The position numbers and the translations under genes were made by a program. A stretch of 64,000 bases of DNA from Streptomyces sp. NBC_00425 (GTDB lineage Bacteria > Actinomycetota > Actinomycetes > Streptomycetales > Streptomycetaceae), in the NCBI RefSeq assembly GCF_036030735.1, contig NZ_CP107928.1, forward strand, positions 9,741,311 to 9,805,310. The letters are read 5' to 3'. The notes under the pieces were generated by a model. It had not been told where the DNA came from, made no database searches, and worked only from the letters and a program-made list of their open reading frames with translations. Of this stretch, positions 1-9,830 are shown in pieces. Numbering within the stretch: the stretch's first letter is position 1; every line of letters begins with the position of its first letter.

Positions 1-6
1 CGATCC

Positions 7-27
7 GCCCCCGGCTAAAGCGGGGGC
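7..27. terminator. Hairpin downstream of the SARP gene
   Basis: GCCCCCG (7-13) pairs with CGGGGGC (21-27) across a GCTAAAG loop. It lies about 80 bases past the stop codon of the leftward regulator gene and is the only strong hairpin there. There is no U-tract, which is usual for Streptomyces terminators. Confidence 0.5.
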
Positions 28-109
28 TGCGCGCCTGCTGGGACGAGCCCGCGCTTCGAGCCGCCGCCGAAGCCCCGCCCGCGAAAGCCCCGTTCAGGGA
101 AGGCCCCGC

Positions 110-2716
110 TCAGGCCACCGCTTCCTTCCTCCACACCCCGGGCCGCACCTCCGACCAGCCCGACGCCGGCACCCGGGGGCCGACGAGGTCGGCGAGGCGG
201 CGGCGGGCGTAGGCCTCCAGACGGGCGTCCGCCAGCTCCGTCGCCTGGGTCAGGCACCGCACGAAGTGGGCCCGGGCCGCGTCCCGGTCGTGCGACTCCA
301 GCGCCAGCAGGCCCCGCAGACGGTGGCTCTCGAAGCGGCCGCGGCGGTCGGGCGCCGGCGCGTCCGGCGCGCCCGGCACCAGCGCCGCCGCCGCGTCCGT
401 CGCGCCGCTGTCCAGCCGCAGATCGGCCAGGCCCGTCAACGCCCGCACGCGCTCCTCGTCGGCGCCCGCCGCGTCGGCCGTCAGCAGGGCACGCTCGAAC
501 AGGTCCTCCGCCACGGCGACCCGCCGCCGCTGCCAGGCGAGATCGCCCATGGCCCGCAACAGCCGCGCCTGCGCCGCCAGATCGCCCGTGCGCTGCGCCG
601 CGTCCAGCGCCAGATCGTGGCAGACGGAACGCTCCTCCCACGCCGCCAGCGACTCCAGGAACCCCGCCATGCCGTCCACCAGGCGCAGCGTCGCCGACCA
701 CAGCCCCGCCGCGTGCGCCTGCCGCACCAGCGCCAGCAGCACCGGCCGCCGCCCCCGGAACCAGTCCAGCGGATGGCGCCCCTCGACCGGCTCCCCGGCG
801 AACACGCCCACCGCCTCGACCTCGTCGGCCGCCGCGCCGCACAGCCGGTTCAGCGCGGCCCGCCGGACGTCGGCGTCCACCTCGGCGGCGAGCAGCTCCC
901 CGGCCAGCAGCCGCAACAGCTCCGGCATGCGGTACCCGACCGTGCCACCGGCCCGGGCCGGCTCCGTCTGCAGGACCTGCGCCCGCACCAGCGCGTCCGC
1001 CGTCTCCCGCGCCGCCTGCAGGTCCGTCTCCAGCAGGGCCGCCGCCGCACGCAGCCCGAACGGCCCGGCGGGCAGCAGCCCCCACAGCAGGAAGGCCCGC
1101 CGCCGCGGATCGCTCAGCTCGTCCGCGGCCTGCCGCAGCCGCGGGCGCAGTGCGGGGTCCGCCGCGCCCAGCTCCGCGAGCCGGGTGCGCTCCTCACGCA
1201 GCCGCGCGGCGAGCGCCGCGCACGTCTGCCGCGGCCGGCCCGCCAGCAGGCTTCCCGCCGCCCGCAGCGCCAGCGGCAGAGCACCGCACAGCGCCACGAC
1301 GTCCGCCGCCCCCGTCCCCGCGCCCGCGTCCGGCGCCGTCCCGCCCGCCGCGGCCAGCAGCAGCGCCCGGGCGTCCCGCGCCGAGGGCACGCCGAGCGCG
1401 ACGACCCGCCCCTCGAGCCCCTCGGGCACGCCCCGGCAGGTGACCAGCACCGTGCTGTCCGGCATGGCCGCGAGCACCGGACGGACCTGGTCGGCCGAGA
1501 CCGCGTCGTCCAGGACCAGCAGACACCGCCGGCCGGCCGTCGACTGCCGCAGCACGGCGGCCGGTTCCCCGCCGCCCGCCGGCGCCGCACCGTGCGCCGC
1601 GAACCGGCGCAGCAGCTGCGCCAGCACCTGCGCCGCGTCCAGCGGACGCCCGCCCCCGGTGCGCAGCCGCACGAGCGCCGAACCGTCGAAGCCGTCGCCC
1701 GCGCGGTGCGCCGCGGCCAGGGCCAGCGCGCTCTTGCCGACGCCCGCCGGGCCCGAAAGGACGACGAGCCCGCCGCCGGGCGGCCCCAACGCCTCACCCA
1801 GAACCGCCAGTTCCTCCTCGCGGCCGGTGAACAGCAGGTCGCCGGAGGGAAGTCCACCGCTCACCGCCCACGCAGCCCCGCCGCCGGCGGGCCGCGTCAC
1901 GGCGGCCGGCGGCGACGGCTCGGTCCGCTCGGCCCGCCCCGCAGGCCGAAGCAGCAGGGGATCGCCCACCAGGATGCGCTGGTGCAGCGCCTGCAACGCC
2001 CGGCCGGGCTCTATGGCCAGCTCCTCCACGAGCCCCCGGCGCAGCCGCGCGAACACCTGCAGCGCGTCGGCCTGCCGCCCCGACCGGTACAGCGCCACCA
2101 TCAGATGCGCGTGGAACTCCTCGCGCAGCGGCAGCTCCGCGGTCACCGCCTGCAGCTCGCCGATCAGCCCCCGATGACGGCCCAGATGCAGCTCGGCCCT
2201 GATGCACTGTTCCAGCGCCGACGTGCGCATCTCCGACAGCCGCACCGCCGTGGCGTCCAGCAGCGGTCCGTGCGGGGTGTCCGACAGGAGCGGCCCGCGC
2301 CACAGACCGAGGGCCCGGCGCTGCAGATCTGCCGCGCCCCGGTAGTCCTGCCGGTCCATCAGCTCCCGGCCCCGGCCGTGCAGCTCCTCCAGCACCGCCA
2401 GGTCCAACTGCGCCGGGTCCAGCCGCAGTTCGTACCCCGGCGGCCGCGTCACCAGCGCGTCGCGGCCCAGCTCGGCGTCCACCTCGTGCAGCAGCTTGCG
2501 CAGCTGCGAGATGTACACCTGGAGCGTCGTCGTCGCGGTGCGCGGCGGGTCCTCGCCCCACAGCTCGTCGATCAGGCTGTCCACCGACACGATCTCGTTC
2601 GCCCGCACCAGCAGCGTGGCGAGGACGACCCGTATCTTCGCCGCGCGCGGCGTCAGAGCCTCGGACGTGCCCGGCGCTCCCCGTACCTCCAGCGGACCCA
2701 GAATCCTGAATCGCAT
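110..2716 (-). CDS. SARP/AfsR-type transcriptional activator with NB-ARC ATPase and TPR domains
   Basis: Likely pathway-specific regulator of the adjacent cluster, 868 residues. The N-terminus (MRFRILGPLEV) starts an OmpR-like winged-helix DNA-binding domain (about residues 1-95), followed by a bacterial transcriptional activation domain (about 100-250). A STAND/NB-ARC ATPase follows, with a Walker A motif GPAGVGKSAL and a Walker B-like LLVLDD, then helical TPR-like repeats to the C-terminus. I chose the ATG at 2716 because it begins the canonical SARP N-terminus and has a GGGGG tract upstream; the open frame runs further upstream but looks non-coding. It is divergent from the biosynthetic operon, so it probably controls the shared 219-bp promoter region. 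Large SARPs of this type bind promoter repeats and use ATP hydrolysis to modulate activation. Confidence 0.9.
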   Translation of the reverse strand: MRFRILGPLEVRGAPGTSEALTPRAAKIRVVLATLLVRANEIVSVDSLIDELWGEDPPRTATTTLQVYISQLRKLLHEVDAELGRDALVTRPPGYELRLDPAQLDLAVLEELHGRGRELMDRQDYRGAADLQRRALGLWRGPLLSDTPHGPLLDATAVRLSEMRTSALEQCIRAELHLGRHRGLIGELQAVTAELPLREEFHAHLMVALYRSGRQADALQVFARLRRGLVEELAIEPGRALQALHQRILVGDPLLLRPAGRAERTEPSPPAAVTRPAGGGAAWAVSGGLPSGDLLFTGREEELAVLGEALGPPGGGLVVLSGPAGVGKSALALAAAHRAGDGFDGSALVRLRTGGGRPLDAAQVLAQLLRRFAAHGAAPAGGGEPAAVLRQSTAGRRCLLVLDDAVSADQVRPVLAAMPDSTVLVTCRGVPEGLEGRVVALGVPSARDARALLLAAAGGTAPDAGAGTGAADVVALCGALPLALRAAGSLLAGRPRQTCAALAARLREERTRLAELGAADPALRPRLRQAADELSDPRRRAFLLWGLLPAGPFGLRAAAALLETDLQAARETADALVRAQVLQTEPARAGGTVGYRMPELLRLLAGELLAAEVDADVRRAALNRLCGAAADEVEAVGVFAGEPVEGRHPLDWFRGRRPVLLALVRQAHAAGLWSATLRLVDGMAGFLESLAAWEERSVCHDLALDAAQRTGDLAAQARLLRAMGDLAWQRRRVAVAEDLFERALLTADAAGADEERVRALTGLADLRLDSGATDAAAALVPGAPDAPAPDRRGRFESHRLRGLLALESHDRDAARAHFVRCLTQATELADARLEAYARRRLADLVGPRVPASGWSEVRPGVWRKEAVA

Positions 2717-2760
2717 GGCGCCCCCTGTCCTAGACGAGCCACGATAGGCCGGGCCCCACC

Positions 2761-2776
2761 CCTGTTTTCGGACAGG
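2761..2776. promoter_or_regulatory. Inverted repeat in the divergent SARP/operon promoter
   Basis: CCTGT-TTTCGG-ACAGG lies 45 bp upstream of the regulator start, in the 219-bp gap shared with the fatty acyl-AMP ligase operon. It could be an operator for either direction. I did not see clear heptameric SARP direct repeats nearby, so the assignment is tentative. Confidence 0.3.
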
Positions 2777-2935
2777 CACCCCCCTATCCGCGACGGTCCT
2801 CCCACCCCGAGCCGGTCCGCGCATGAGAGCTCTGCAAGCCCTGCTTTAGCACCGGCGATGACCATGCGGAGGCCTTGGCCACAAGGGGGCACGGCGCGTC
2901 CCGCTCCGGTCCCGAGGGCACCACGAGGGGGCGAA

Positions 2936-4777
2936 GTGACTGGCGAGACCGCCGCTGACATCACGCGAAACGACGAGTACGGCACGTTCACCCGGCTGCT
3001 GCTCGACCGGGCGCAGGCCCTTGGCGACACCACCGCGCACGTCTTCGTACGCGACACCGGCGCCGCGACCGCCGCGGAACACCTCACCTACGGCGAACTC
3101 GACCGGACGGCCCGGACCCTGGCGCTGCGGCTGCACGAACGCGGCGCCCAGGGCCGGCCCGTCCTGCTGCTGCACCCGCCCGGCCCCGACTTCCTCAAGG
3201 CGTTCGCCGGCTGCCTGTACGCCGGAGCCATCGCCGTCCCGGCCCCGCTGCCCGGCGACCGCGGCGAGCGGCTGCACCGCCTGACCGGCATCATCAAGGA
3301 CACCGGCGCCCAGCTCGTCCTCACCGACATCGCCCACGCCCCCGACGTGTCGCTGTGGCTCGCCACCGCGGGCCGCGGCGACGTCGTGTGCCTGGCCACC
3401 GACGTCGACGAGGACGACGGCCCCGACGACTGGCGCCCGCCCACCACCGGCCCCGACGACCTGGCGTTCCTGCAGTACACCTCCGGATCCACCTCACAGC
3501 CGCGCGGCGTCATGGTCAGCCACCGCAACCTCCTCGCCAACCAGGAGGTGATGCGCCGCGCCCTCGGCACCACAGCGGCCGACCGGTTCGGCGGCTGGCT
3601 GCCCCACTACCACGACATGGGCCTCATCGCCCATCTCCTGCACCCCCTGTGGCTGGGCAGCGCGTCCGTGCAGATGGCCCCGAGCGCCTTCATCAAACGC
3701 CCCGTCCGCTGGCTGCGGATGATCGAGGAACACGGGGTGACGATCGGCGGCGGCCCCAACTTCTGCTACGACCTGTGCCTGCGCCGGATCACCGACGAAC
3801 AGGTCGCCGGCCTGGACCTGTCCCGCTGGCGGCTGGCCCTCAACGGCGCCGAACCGGTACGCGCCCAGACCCTCGAGGCGTTCACCCGCCGCTTCGCCGC
3901 CGCCGGCCTCGACGCCGCCGCCGTCTACCCCGCCTACGGACTCGCCGAAGCCACCCTCATGGTGTCCGGCGGCGCCCCCGGCCGCCCCTACGGCCGGCTC
4001 ACCGTCGACCAGCCGGGCCTCGAACACGACGCGCTGCGCGCCCCCGCCCCCCGAGCCGCCGCCCGCATCCTCGTCAGCAGCGGCCGCGCCGACGGCTTCG
4101 ACGTACGCATCGTCGACCCCGTCGACGGCCGCGAACTGCCCGCGGGCCGCGTCGGCGAGATCTGGCTGCGCGGCGACAGCGTGGCCCAGGGCTACTGGCG
4201 CAAACCCCTGGAGACGGCCGAGACCTTCCACGCCGTCCTCGCCGGCGCCGGCGGCGACGGCGGCTATCTGCGCACCGGCGACCTCGGCGCCCTCGACGGC
4301 GGCGAACTCTACGTCACCGGACGGCTGAAGGAAGTCATCATCCTCAACGGCCGCAACATCTACCCGCAGGACGTCGAATGGGCCCTGCGCGAGGTCAGCC
4401 CCGCCCTCGGCGCCTGCCACGGCGCCGTGTTCACCGTCGGCGCCGACCGCGAACAGCTCGTCGTCGTCCAGGAGGTGCGCGCCCCGCACGCCGACCAGAG
4501 CCGCCTGCACGCCCTGGCCTGCCGGATGCAGGCCCTGATCGGCCGGGACTTCGACGTGCCCGTCGGCAACGTGGTGCTGGTGCGCCCCGGCACCCTGCGC
4601 CGCACCACCAGCGGCAAGACACAACGCACCCTGATGCGCAGACTGTTCCTGGAGGACCGGCTGTCCCCCCTGTTCGAGGTCCTCGACCCGCAGGTCGAGA
4701 ACCTGGTGCGGCCCCGGCCCGCGGACGAGGACGCCCTGTCCGCCGTCGCCGGCGGACCGCGGGACCTGTCGTGGTGA
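2936..4777 (+). CDS. Fatty acyl-AMP ligase (FAAL), loading enzyme of the cluster
   Basis: Activates a free fatty acid as acyl-adenylate and passes it to an ACP, starting polyketide assembly. 613 residues. Adenylate-forming motifs are visible: YTSGSTSQPRGVMVSH (A3 core), WLPHYHDMGL, YGLAEATLMV, YLRTGDLG and GRNIYPQDVEW; the last two and the HYHDMG block are typical of FAALs and long-chain fatty-acid-CoA-ligase-like enzymes. The GTG start at 2936 has GAGGGG five bases upstream. First gene of the operon; its stop overlaps the next start by four bases (GTGA). Chain length of the substrate cannot be read from the sequence. Confidence 0.92.
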   Translation: MTGETAADITRNDEYGTFTRLLLDRAQALGDTTAHVFVRDTGAATAAEHLTYGELDRTARTLALRLHERGAQGRPVLLLHPPGPDFLKAFAGCLYAGAIAVPAPLPGDRGERLHRLTGIIKDTGAQLVLTDIAHAPDVSLWLATAGRGDVVCLATDVDEDDGPDDWRPPTTGPDDLAFLQYTSGSTSQPRGVMVSHRNLLANQEVMRRALGTTAADRFGGWLPHYHDMGLIAHLLHPLWLGSASVQMAPSAFIKRPVRWLRMIEEHGVTIGGGPNFCYDLCLRRITDEQVAGLDLSRWRLALNGAEPVRAQTLEAFTRRFAAAGLDAAAVYPAYGLAEATLMVSGGAPGRPYGRLTVDQPGLEHDALRAPAPRAAARILVSSGRADGFDVRIVDPVDGRELPAGRVGEIWLRGDSVAQGYWRKPLETAETFHAVLAGAGGDGGYLRTGDLGALDGGELYVTGRLKEVIILNGRNIYPQDVEWALREVSPALGACHGAVFTVGADREQLVVVQEVRAPHADQSRLHALACRMQALIGRDFDVPVGNVVLVRPGTLRRTTSGKTQRTLMRRLFLEDRLSPLFEVLDPQVENLVRPRPADEDALSAVAGGPRDLSW

Positions 4778-6522
4778 ACGGGCTCACCACCGCGCCGCGG
4801 CCCCCCGTCCGGCCCGCCGCGCCCGAGGACCGGGCGGCCGAACTGGAGAAACGGTTCGGGGACCCCGCCGCCCCCGGCAACCCCGTCGGCTACGCCGCAC
4901 TGCTGTCCGCCGACCGGCGGGCCGCGCTGTCCGCCGACGCCGAGGACCTCCTCGACGACTTCGGCATGCACCTGGAGTACGTGCCCCGCGCCCTGGGCGG
5001 CCGCTTCACCTGCGCGGAGACGCTGCTGCGCGTGATGCGTCCGGTCTTCCGCCGCGACGTCAGCCTCGGCATGGGCTACGGCATGAGCACCTTCATGGCC
5101 GCATCCGACGTGTGGCTGGCCGGCAGCCGCCACCAGCAGGACTGGCTGGCCCGGCTGCTCATCGGGCGGTCCAAGGCCGCCATCGCCCAGCACGAGACGG
5201 CCCACACCAACGACTTCGTCCGCAGCCAGGTCCGCGCCGTGCACGCGGACGGCCGGCTCCACGTCACCGGCGCCAAGACCATCGTCAACAACGCGCGCCG
5301 CGCCGACGCCCTGGTGCTGTTCTGCCGCACCGACGACCGCGTCGGCAGCGCCAGCCACTCGGCACTCCTGCTCGACCCCCGCACCCTGCCCGCCGACCGC
5401 TACCGGGCCGGCTCGCGCCGCCCCTCCGTCGGACTGCGCGGCGCCCACCTGGACAGCATCGAGTTCGACGACTGCCCGCTGCCCGAGGACGCCCTGCTCG
5501 GGCCGGCCGGCAGCGGCGTCCCCACCGCACTGCGCTCCTTCCAGGTCAGCCGCACCCTCACCGCCGCCATGGTGGCCGCGGCCGTCGACACCAGCCTGCG
5601 CACCGCGGTCCTCGTCGACCGCATCCAGGGCCCGGGCGACGGCGGCCTGTCACCCATGGACCCCGAGGCCACCGCCGCCACCCTCGCCAACTCCTTCGTC
5701 AACCTGCTCTTCTACGACTGCCTCGCCGTCGTCGCCACCCGCGCCCTGCACCTGTACCCGGCCGAGACCAGCGTCTACTCGGCCGCCGTCAAGGCACTGC
5801 TGCCCCGCGTCCTGAGCGAGACGATGTACGACCTGGCGACCGTCCTCGGCTCGCAGATCTACACCCGCGCCGGCACGATCGGCGTGTTCCAGAAACACAT
5901 CAGGGACGTGCCGGTCATCAGCCTCGGCCACGCCGGGACCGTCGCCTGCCAGGCCACCATCATCCCCCAGCTCCCGAGCCTGGCCCGCAGCTGGTTCTCC
6001 GGCGAAGGCGCAGGCCCCGGCCTGTTCCGCCCGGCCGCACCGCTGCCCCCCTTCGACTACACCGCCCTGGTCCTCGCCGGCGGACGCGACAGCCTCAGCG
6101 CCACCCTGATCGACACGGCCGCCACCCTCCCCGCCCGCAACCCCGTCGAACGCGCCCTGCGCGCCCTGGCCGGACAGTTCGTCGACGAACTCGACGACCT
6201 GCGCGCCAGAATCCTCGCGCTGCCCCCGGTGAACGAGCACACGCCGGTGCGCCCCGCCTGGTTCGCCCTGACCGACCGCTACGTCCTCGTCCTGGCCGCC
6301 GCCGCCGTCCTCGGCGTGTGGCGGCACAGCCGCGACGACCGCGACCCCTTCCTCGCCGACCCGGCCTGGGCGACGGCCGCCCTGCACCGCATCGCCCGCC
6401 GCCTCGGCGCCCCCGCCGCGGACCTGCCCCCCCAGTGCATGGCCCGCGTGCACCAGGAGGTGCTGGCCCGCTTCGGCGACCGCCGCAGCTACGACCTGTA
6501 CAACACGCCGCTCCCCGGCTGA
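4774..6522 (+). CDS. Acyl-CoA (acyl-ACP) dehydrogenase family flavoenzyme
   Basis: 582 residues, longer than the ~390 of classical acyl-CoA dehydrogenases, with a C-terminal extension of roughly 180 residues. The middle region contains the acyl-CoA dehydrogenase core (QHETAHTNDF, VTGAKTIVNNA, RGAHLDSIEFDD, FQVSRTLTAA). It probably introduces an alpha,beta double bond into the FAAL-loaded chain while bound to the ACP, using FAD; this role is inferred from position. Start GTG 4774 overlaps the ligase stop by four bases, so translation is coupled. Loss of catalytic function cannot be excluded because the catalytic base position is not obvious by eye. Confidence 0.8.
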   Translation: MNGLTTAPRPPVRPAAPEDRAAELEKRFGDPAAPGNPVGYAALLSADRRAALSADAEDLLDDFGMHLEYVPRALGGRFTCAETLLRVMRPVFRRDVSLGMGYGMSTFMAASDVWLAGSRHQQDWLARLLIGRSKAAIAQHETAHTNDFVRSQVRAVHADGRLHVTGAKTIVNNARRADALVLFCRTDDRVGSASHSALLLDPRTLPADRYRAGSRRPSVGLRGAHLDSIEFDDCPLPEDALLGPAGSGVPTALRSFQVSRTLTAAMVAAAVDTSLRTAVLVDRIQGPGDGGLSPMDPEATAATLANSFVNLLFYDCLAVVATRALHLYPAETSVYSAAVKALLPRVLSETMYDLATVLGSQIYTRAGTIGVFQKHIRDVPVISLGHAGTVACQATIIPQLPSLARSWFSGEGAGPGLFRPAAPLPPFDYTALVLAGGRDSLSATLIDTAATLPARNPVERALRALAGQFVDELDDLRARILALPPVNEHTPVRPAWFALTDRYVLVLAAAAVLGVWRHSRDDRDPFLADPAWATAALHRIARRLGAPAADLPPQCMARVHQEVLARFGDRRSYDLYNTPLPG

Positions 6523-6585
6523 CCGCCGACCGAGCCACCACCCCCCTTCTCCCGCAACGGCCCCTACTCCCGAGGAGACCCGGCC

Positions 6586-6873
6586 ATGACCCTCTCCGCG
6601 CCGCCGAAGGCGGCAGCCCCCCTGTACCGCTGGCTCACCGACCGCCTCGCGGTCTATATGGACCGGGCGCCGGAGAGCATCGACCCCACGGTGCCGCTCG
6701 CCGCATACGGCATGGACTCCGTGTGCGCGCTGAGCCTGTGCGGCGACGTCGAGGACGAGCTCGGGATCGCCGTGGAGCCCACACTGGCCTGGGACCACCC
6801 CACGGTCGCGGCGCTCGCCGGGCATCTCACCGCCCGCGGCGTCCGGCTCCCCGACAGCGGGCCGCAGCGGTGA
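6586..6873 (+). CDS. Acyl carrier protein 1
   Basis: 95-residue stand-alone carrier protein. The phosphopantetheine attachment site is Ser45 in YGMDSVCAL. It follows the dehydrogenase after a 63-bp gap with a GGAG Shine-Dalgarno, and its stop overlaps the PKS start (GTGA). It likely accepts the fatty acyl group from the FAAL and presents it to the dehydrogenase and the ketosynthase; that order is inferred from gene order. Confidence 0.88.
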   Translation: MTLSAPPKAAAPLYRWLTDRLAVYMDRAPESIDPTVPLAAYGMDSVCALSLCGDVEDELGIAVEPTLAWDHPTVAALAGHLTARGVRLPDSGPQR

Positions 6874-9830
6874 GCGCGGACGCCGTCGCCATCGTCGGCC
6901 TGGACTGCGTCCTGCCCGGCGCGCCCGACGCCGACGCCTACTGGAACCTGCTGATGCGCGCCGGTGACGCGATCGGCGAACTGCCCGCGCAACGCCGCGA
7001 CGGGCACGGCTTCGACGACACGGTGCGCGGCGGCTTCATCGACGACATCGCCACCTTCGACAACGACTTCTTCACCGTCGCGCCGCGCGAGGCCGCCGCC
7101 ATGGACCCCCAGCAGCGACTGCTCCTGCAGTGCGCCTGGCGGGCCCTGGAGGACGCCGGGCAGTCGCCGGCCGCACTGGCGGGCGGCGACACCGGCGTCT
7201 TCGTCGGCGTCATGGGCAGCGAATGGGCCCAGCTCCACCTCACCGACCCCACACGGGTCACCCCCCAGCTCGGGGCGGGCAGCAGCGCGGCGATGACCGC
7301 CAACCGCATCTCCTACCACCTCGACCTCAAGGGCCCGAGCCTCGCCGTCGACACCGCCTGCTCGTCCTCCCTGGTGGCCGTGCACCTCGCAGTCAACTCA
7401 CTGCTGGCCGGCGAGTCCTCCACCGCCGTCGCGGGCGGCGTCAACCTCGTCCTCACCCCCGCACCCGGACTCGTCTACGAACGGATGGGCCTGGCCGCCC
7501 GGGACGGCCGCTGCAAGCCCTTCAGCACCGACGCCGACGGCATCGGCCGCAGCGACGGCGTGGGCGTCGTGGTACTGCGGCGCCTGACCGACGCCCTGGC
7601 CGACGGCCAGCGGATCTACGCGGTCGTCCACGGCACCGCCGTCAACCAGGACGGCCGCAGCAACGGCCTCACCGCCCCCAACCGGTGGTCGCAGCGCGAA
7701 GTCGTCGCCGCCGCCTGCCGGCGCGCCCGCATCACCCCCGCACAGGTGAGGTTCATCGAGGCGCACGGCACCGGGACCGCGCTCGGCGACATCATCGAGT
7801 GCGCCGCCCTCGGCGAACTGCACGCCGTGCAACGGGACGAGCCCTGCGCCATCGGATCCGTGAAAGGCAACCTCGGCCACACCGAGGGCGCCGCCGGCAT
7901 CGCGGGCCTCATCAAGGTCGCGCTCGCGCTGCACCACCGCATCGTGCCCGCCAGCCGCTTCGCCGACCGCGAGAACCCCCAACTACGGCTCGCCGAACGC
8001 GGACTGCGGCTCATCAAGGCGCCCATACGACTGCCCGCCGACGACGTCTGGGCCGGCGTCAGCAGCTTCGGCATGGGCGGCACCAACGCCCACGCCGTCC
8101 TCGCCGGCGCCCCGCGCCCCCGCCGCACCCCGACCGCACGCGCCCCGCGCCCCGCCGCCCGCGCCGTGGGCGTGTTCACCGTCTCCGCCAACACCCCCGA
8201 GGCGCTGCGCCGCAACCTCGCCGTGCAGGCCGACGCCGTCGCCCGCCGCCCGCGCGGCGCCGCGGCCCCCCTGTGCTGGAGCAGCAACCTGGTCAAGACC
8301 GGCCAGTCCTACCGGGCCGCCTTCACCGCCCGCGACACCGTCGAACTCGCCGCCGCGCTGAGCGCCGCCGCCGACGACGAACAACTGCGCGCCGGCATCG
8401 CCGACCGGGCCCTGCACCCGCCGGCCATCGGCTTCCTCTTCAGCGGCCAGGGCGCCCAGGAACCCGGCATGACCGGCGCCCTCTACCGCGACAGCGCCTC
8501 CTACCGCCGCCACCTCGACACCGCCGACGACGTGCTGCGGCCCCATCTCGGCGCCTCCGTACGGGACATGATCCTGGACGAGGACCCGGCCGTGCACCGC
8601 ACCGGCTGGGCCCAGCCCGCCCTGTTCGCCGTCGAGTACGCCCTCTTCCGCACCCTGGGGGACCTCGGCATCGAGCCCGACGCCGTCCTCGGGCACAGCG
8701 TGGGCGAGTTCGCCGCCGCCGTCGCGGCGGGCGCGCTCACCCTCGACGACGCGGCCCGGCTGGTGTCGGCGCGGGCCGCGCTCATGGAGCGCCTCCCGGA
8801 CGGCGGCGGCATGCTCGGCGTCCGCGCGGCCCGCGCCGACCTGGCCGCGCTCCTCGCCGACGAACCCGACGTGTGCGTCGGCGCCGTCAACGGCCCCGAC
8901 CGCACCGTGCTCTCGGGACAGCGCACCGCACTCGACCGGATCGCCGCCGCCCTGCACGGACAGGGGGTGCGCACCGACCGCCTGCGCGTCTCGCACGCCT
9001 TCCACTCCCCGCAGATGGCGCCGGCCCTGGACGGCCTCGCCGAAGCCGCCGCCGGCCTGCGAACGACGCCGCCCGCCCTGCCCATGGCCTCCACACGCTA
9101 CGGCGCCATGCTCGACGACCGCCCCCTGGACGCCGCGTACTGGCGCGAGCAGGCCGCGGGCCCCGTGCTCTTCGCCGACGCCCTGAACGCCCTCATGACG
9201 GAGACCATGCCCGCCTGCCTCATCGAGATCGGGCCCAGCCCCCACCTCGTACAGCTCGCAGGACGCGCCGGACTGCCCTGCGGGGTCCGGCTGCTGCACC
9301 CCGTCCCCGGCCGCGAGGCGAGCGTGAGGGACCTCGCCGAGACCGTCGCCGCCCTCTACCGCTCGGGACTCGAACCCAGGTGGCGCGAACTGTACGAGCC
9401 CGCCCAGCGCACCACCGAACAGCTCGCCCCCTACGCCTTCTCCACCGAACACACCTTCTGGCAGCCCGCGCCGCGCCGCACCGACCGGCCCGAACCACCC
9501 GCCGCCCCGCCGCCCGCCACCGCCCCCCCACCGGCCGGCGCGCACACCGGCCCGCACACCGACGAGGAGACGGACCCCGTGCTCGCCGCGGTGATCGAGA
9601 CGGTGGTGGAGGTGGGGGAGTACGACCCGCAGCGCGTCGGACGCCAGACCCGGCTCTACGCGGACCTCGGATTCGACTCAGTGATGATCATGCAGCTCAA
9701 GGACCGCCTCGAAGCCCGGCTGCCGCAGACGGAAGGAGTCACCGTGCAGCAACTGCTGCCCGCCCTGCGCTCGGTGGGCTCCCTCGCCGACTTCCTCAGC
9801 GACTGGAACAGCGTAGGAGCCAGGACATGA
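6870..9830 (+). CDS. Type I polyketide synthase, KS-AT-ACP
   Basis: 986 residues. Ketosynthase (about 1-430) with active Cys164 in DTACSSSL, EAHGTGTALGD and NLGHTEGAAG. Acyltransferase (about 520-820) with Ser610 in GHSVGEF and the HAFH motif typical of malonyl-CoA selectivity. C-terminal ACP with Ser937 in GFDSVMI. There is no ketoreductase, dehydratase or thioesterase, so one round of extension should give a beta-ketoacyl-ACP with no built-in release, consistent with off-loading by the KAS III-like enzyme encoded next. Start GTG 6870 and stop are both coupled by four-base overlaps. Confidence 0.93.
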   Translation: MSADAVAIVGLDCVLPGAPDADAYWNLLMRAGDAIGELPAQRRDGHGFDDTVRGGFIDDIATFDNDFFTVAPREAAAMDPQQRLLLQCAWRALEDAGQSPAALAGGDTGVFVGVMGSEWAQLHLTDPTRVTPQLGAGSSAAMTANRISYHLDLKGPSLAVDTACSSSLVAVHLAVNSLLAGESSTAVAGGVNLVLTPAPGLVYERMGLAARDGRCKPFSTDADGIGRSDGVGVVVLRRLTDALADGQRIYAVVHGTAVNQDGRSNGLTAPNRWSQREVVAAACRRARITPAQVRFIEAHGTGTALGDIIECAALGELHAVQRDEPCAIGSVKGNLGHTEGAAGIAGLIKVALALHHRIVPASRFADRENPQLRLAERGLRLIKAPIRLPADDVWAGVSSFGMGGTNAHAVLAGAPRPRRTPTARAPRPAARAVGVFTVSANTPEALRRNLAVQADAVARRPRGAAAPLCWSSNLVKTGQSYRAAFTARDTVELAAALSAAADDEQLRAGIADRALHPPAIGFLFSGQGAQEPGMTGALYRDSASYRRHLDTADDVLRPHLGASVRDMILDEDPAVHRTGWAQPALFAVEYALFRTLGDLGIEPDAVLGHSVGEFAAAVAAGALTLDDAARLVSARAALMERLPDGGGMLGVRAARADLAALLADEPDVCVGAVNGPDRTVLSGQRTALDRIAAALHGQGVRTDRLRVSHAFHSPQMAPALDGLAEAAAGLRTTPPALPMASTRYGAMLDDRPLDAAYWREQAAGPVLFADALNALMTETMPACLIEIGPSPHLVQLAGRAGLPCGVRLLHPVPGREASVRDLAETVAALYRSGLEPRWRELYEPAQRTTEQLAPYAFSTEHTFWQPAPRRTDRPEPPAAPPPATAPPPAGAHTGPHTDEETDPVLAAVIETVVEVGEYDPQRVGRQTRLYADLGFDSVMIMQLKDRLEARLPQTEGVTVQQLLPALRSVGSLADFLSDWNSVGART

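Noticed and set aside
266..4777. A 1503-codon open frame spanning the regulator and the ligase
   Set aside because: The first ~890 codons are Arg/Gln/Pro-rich antisense of the SARP gene; real coding starts at GTG 2936 with a Shine-Dalgarno and FAAL motifs.
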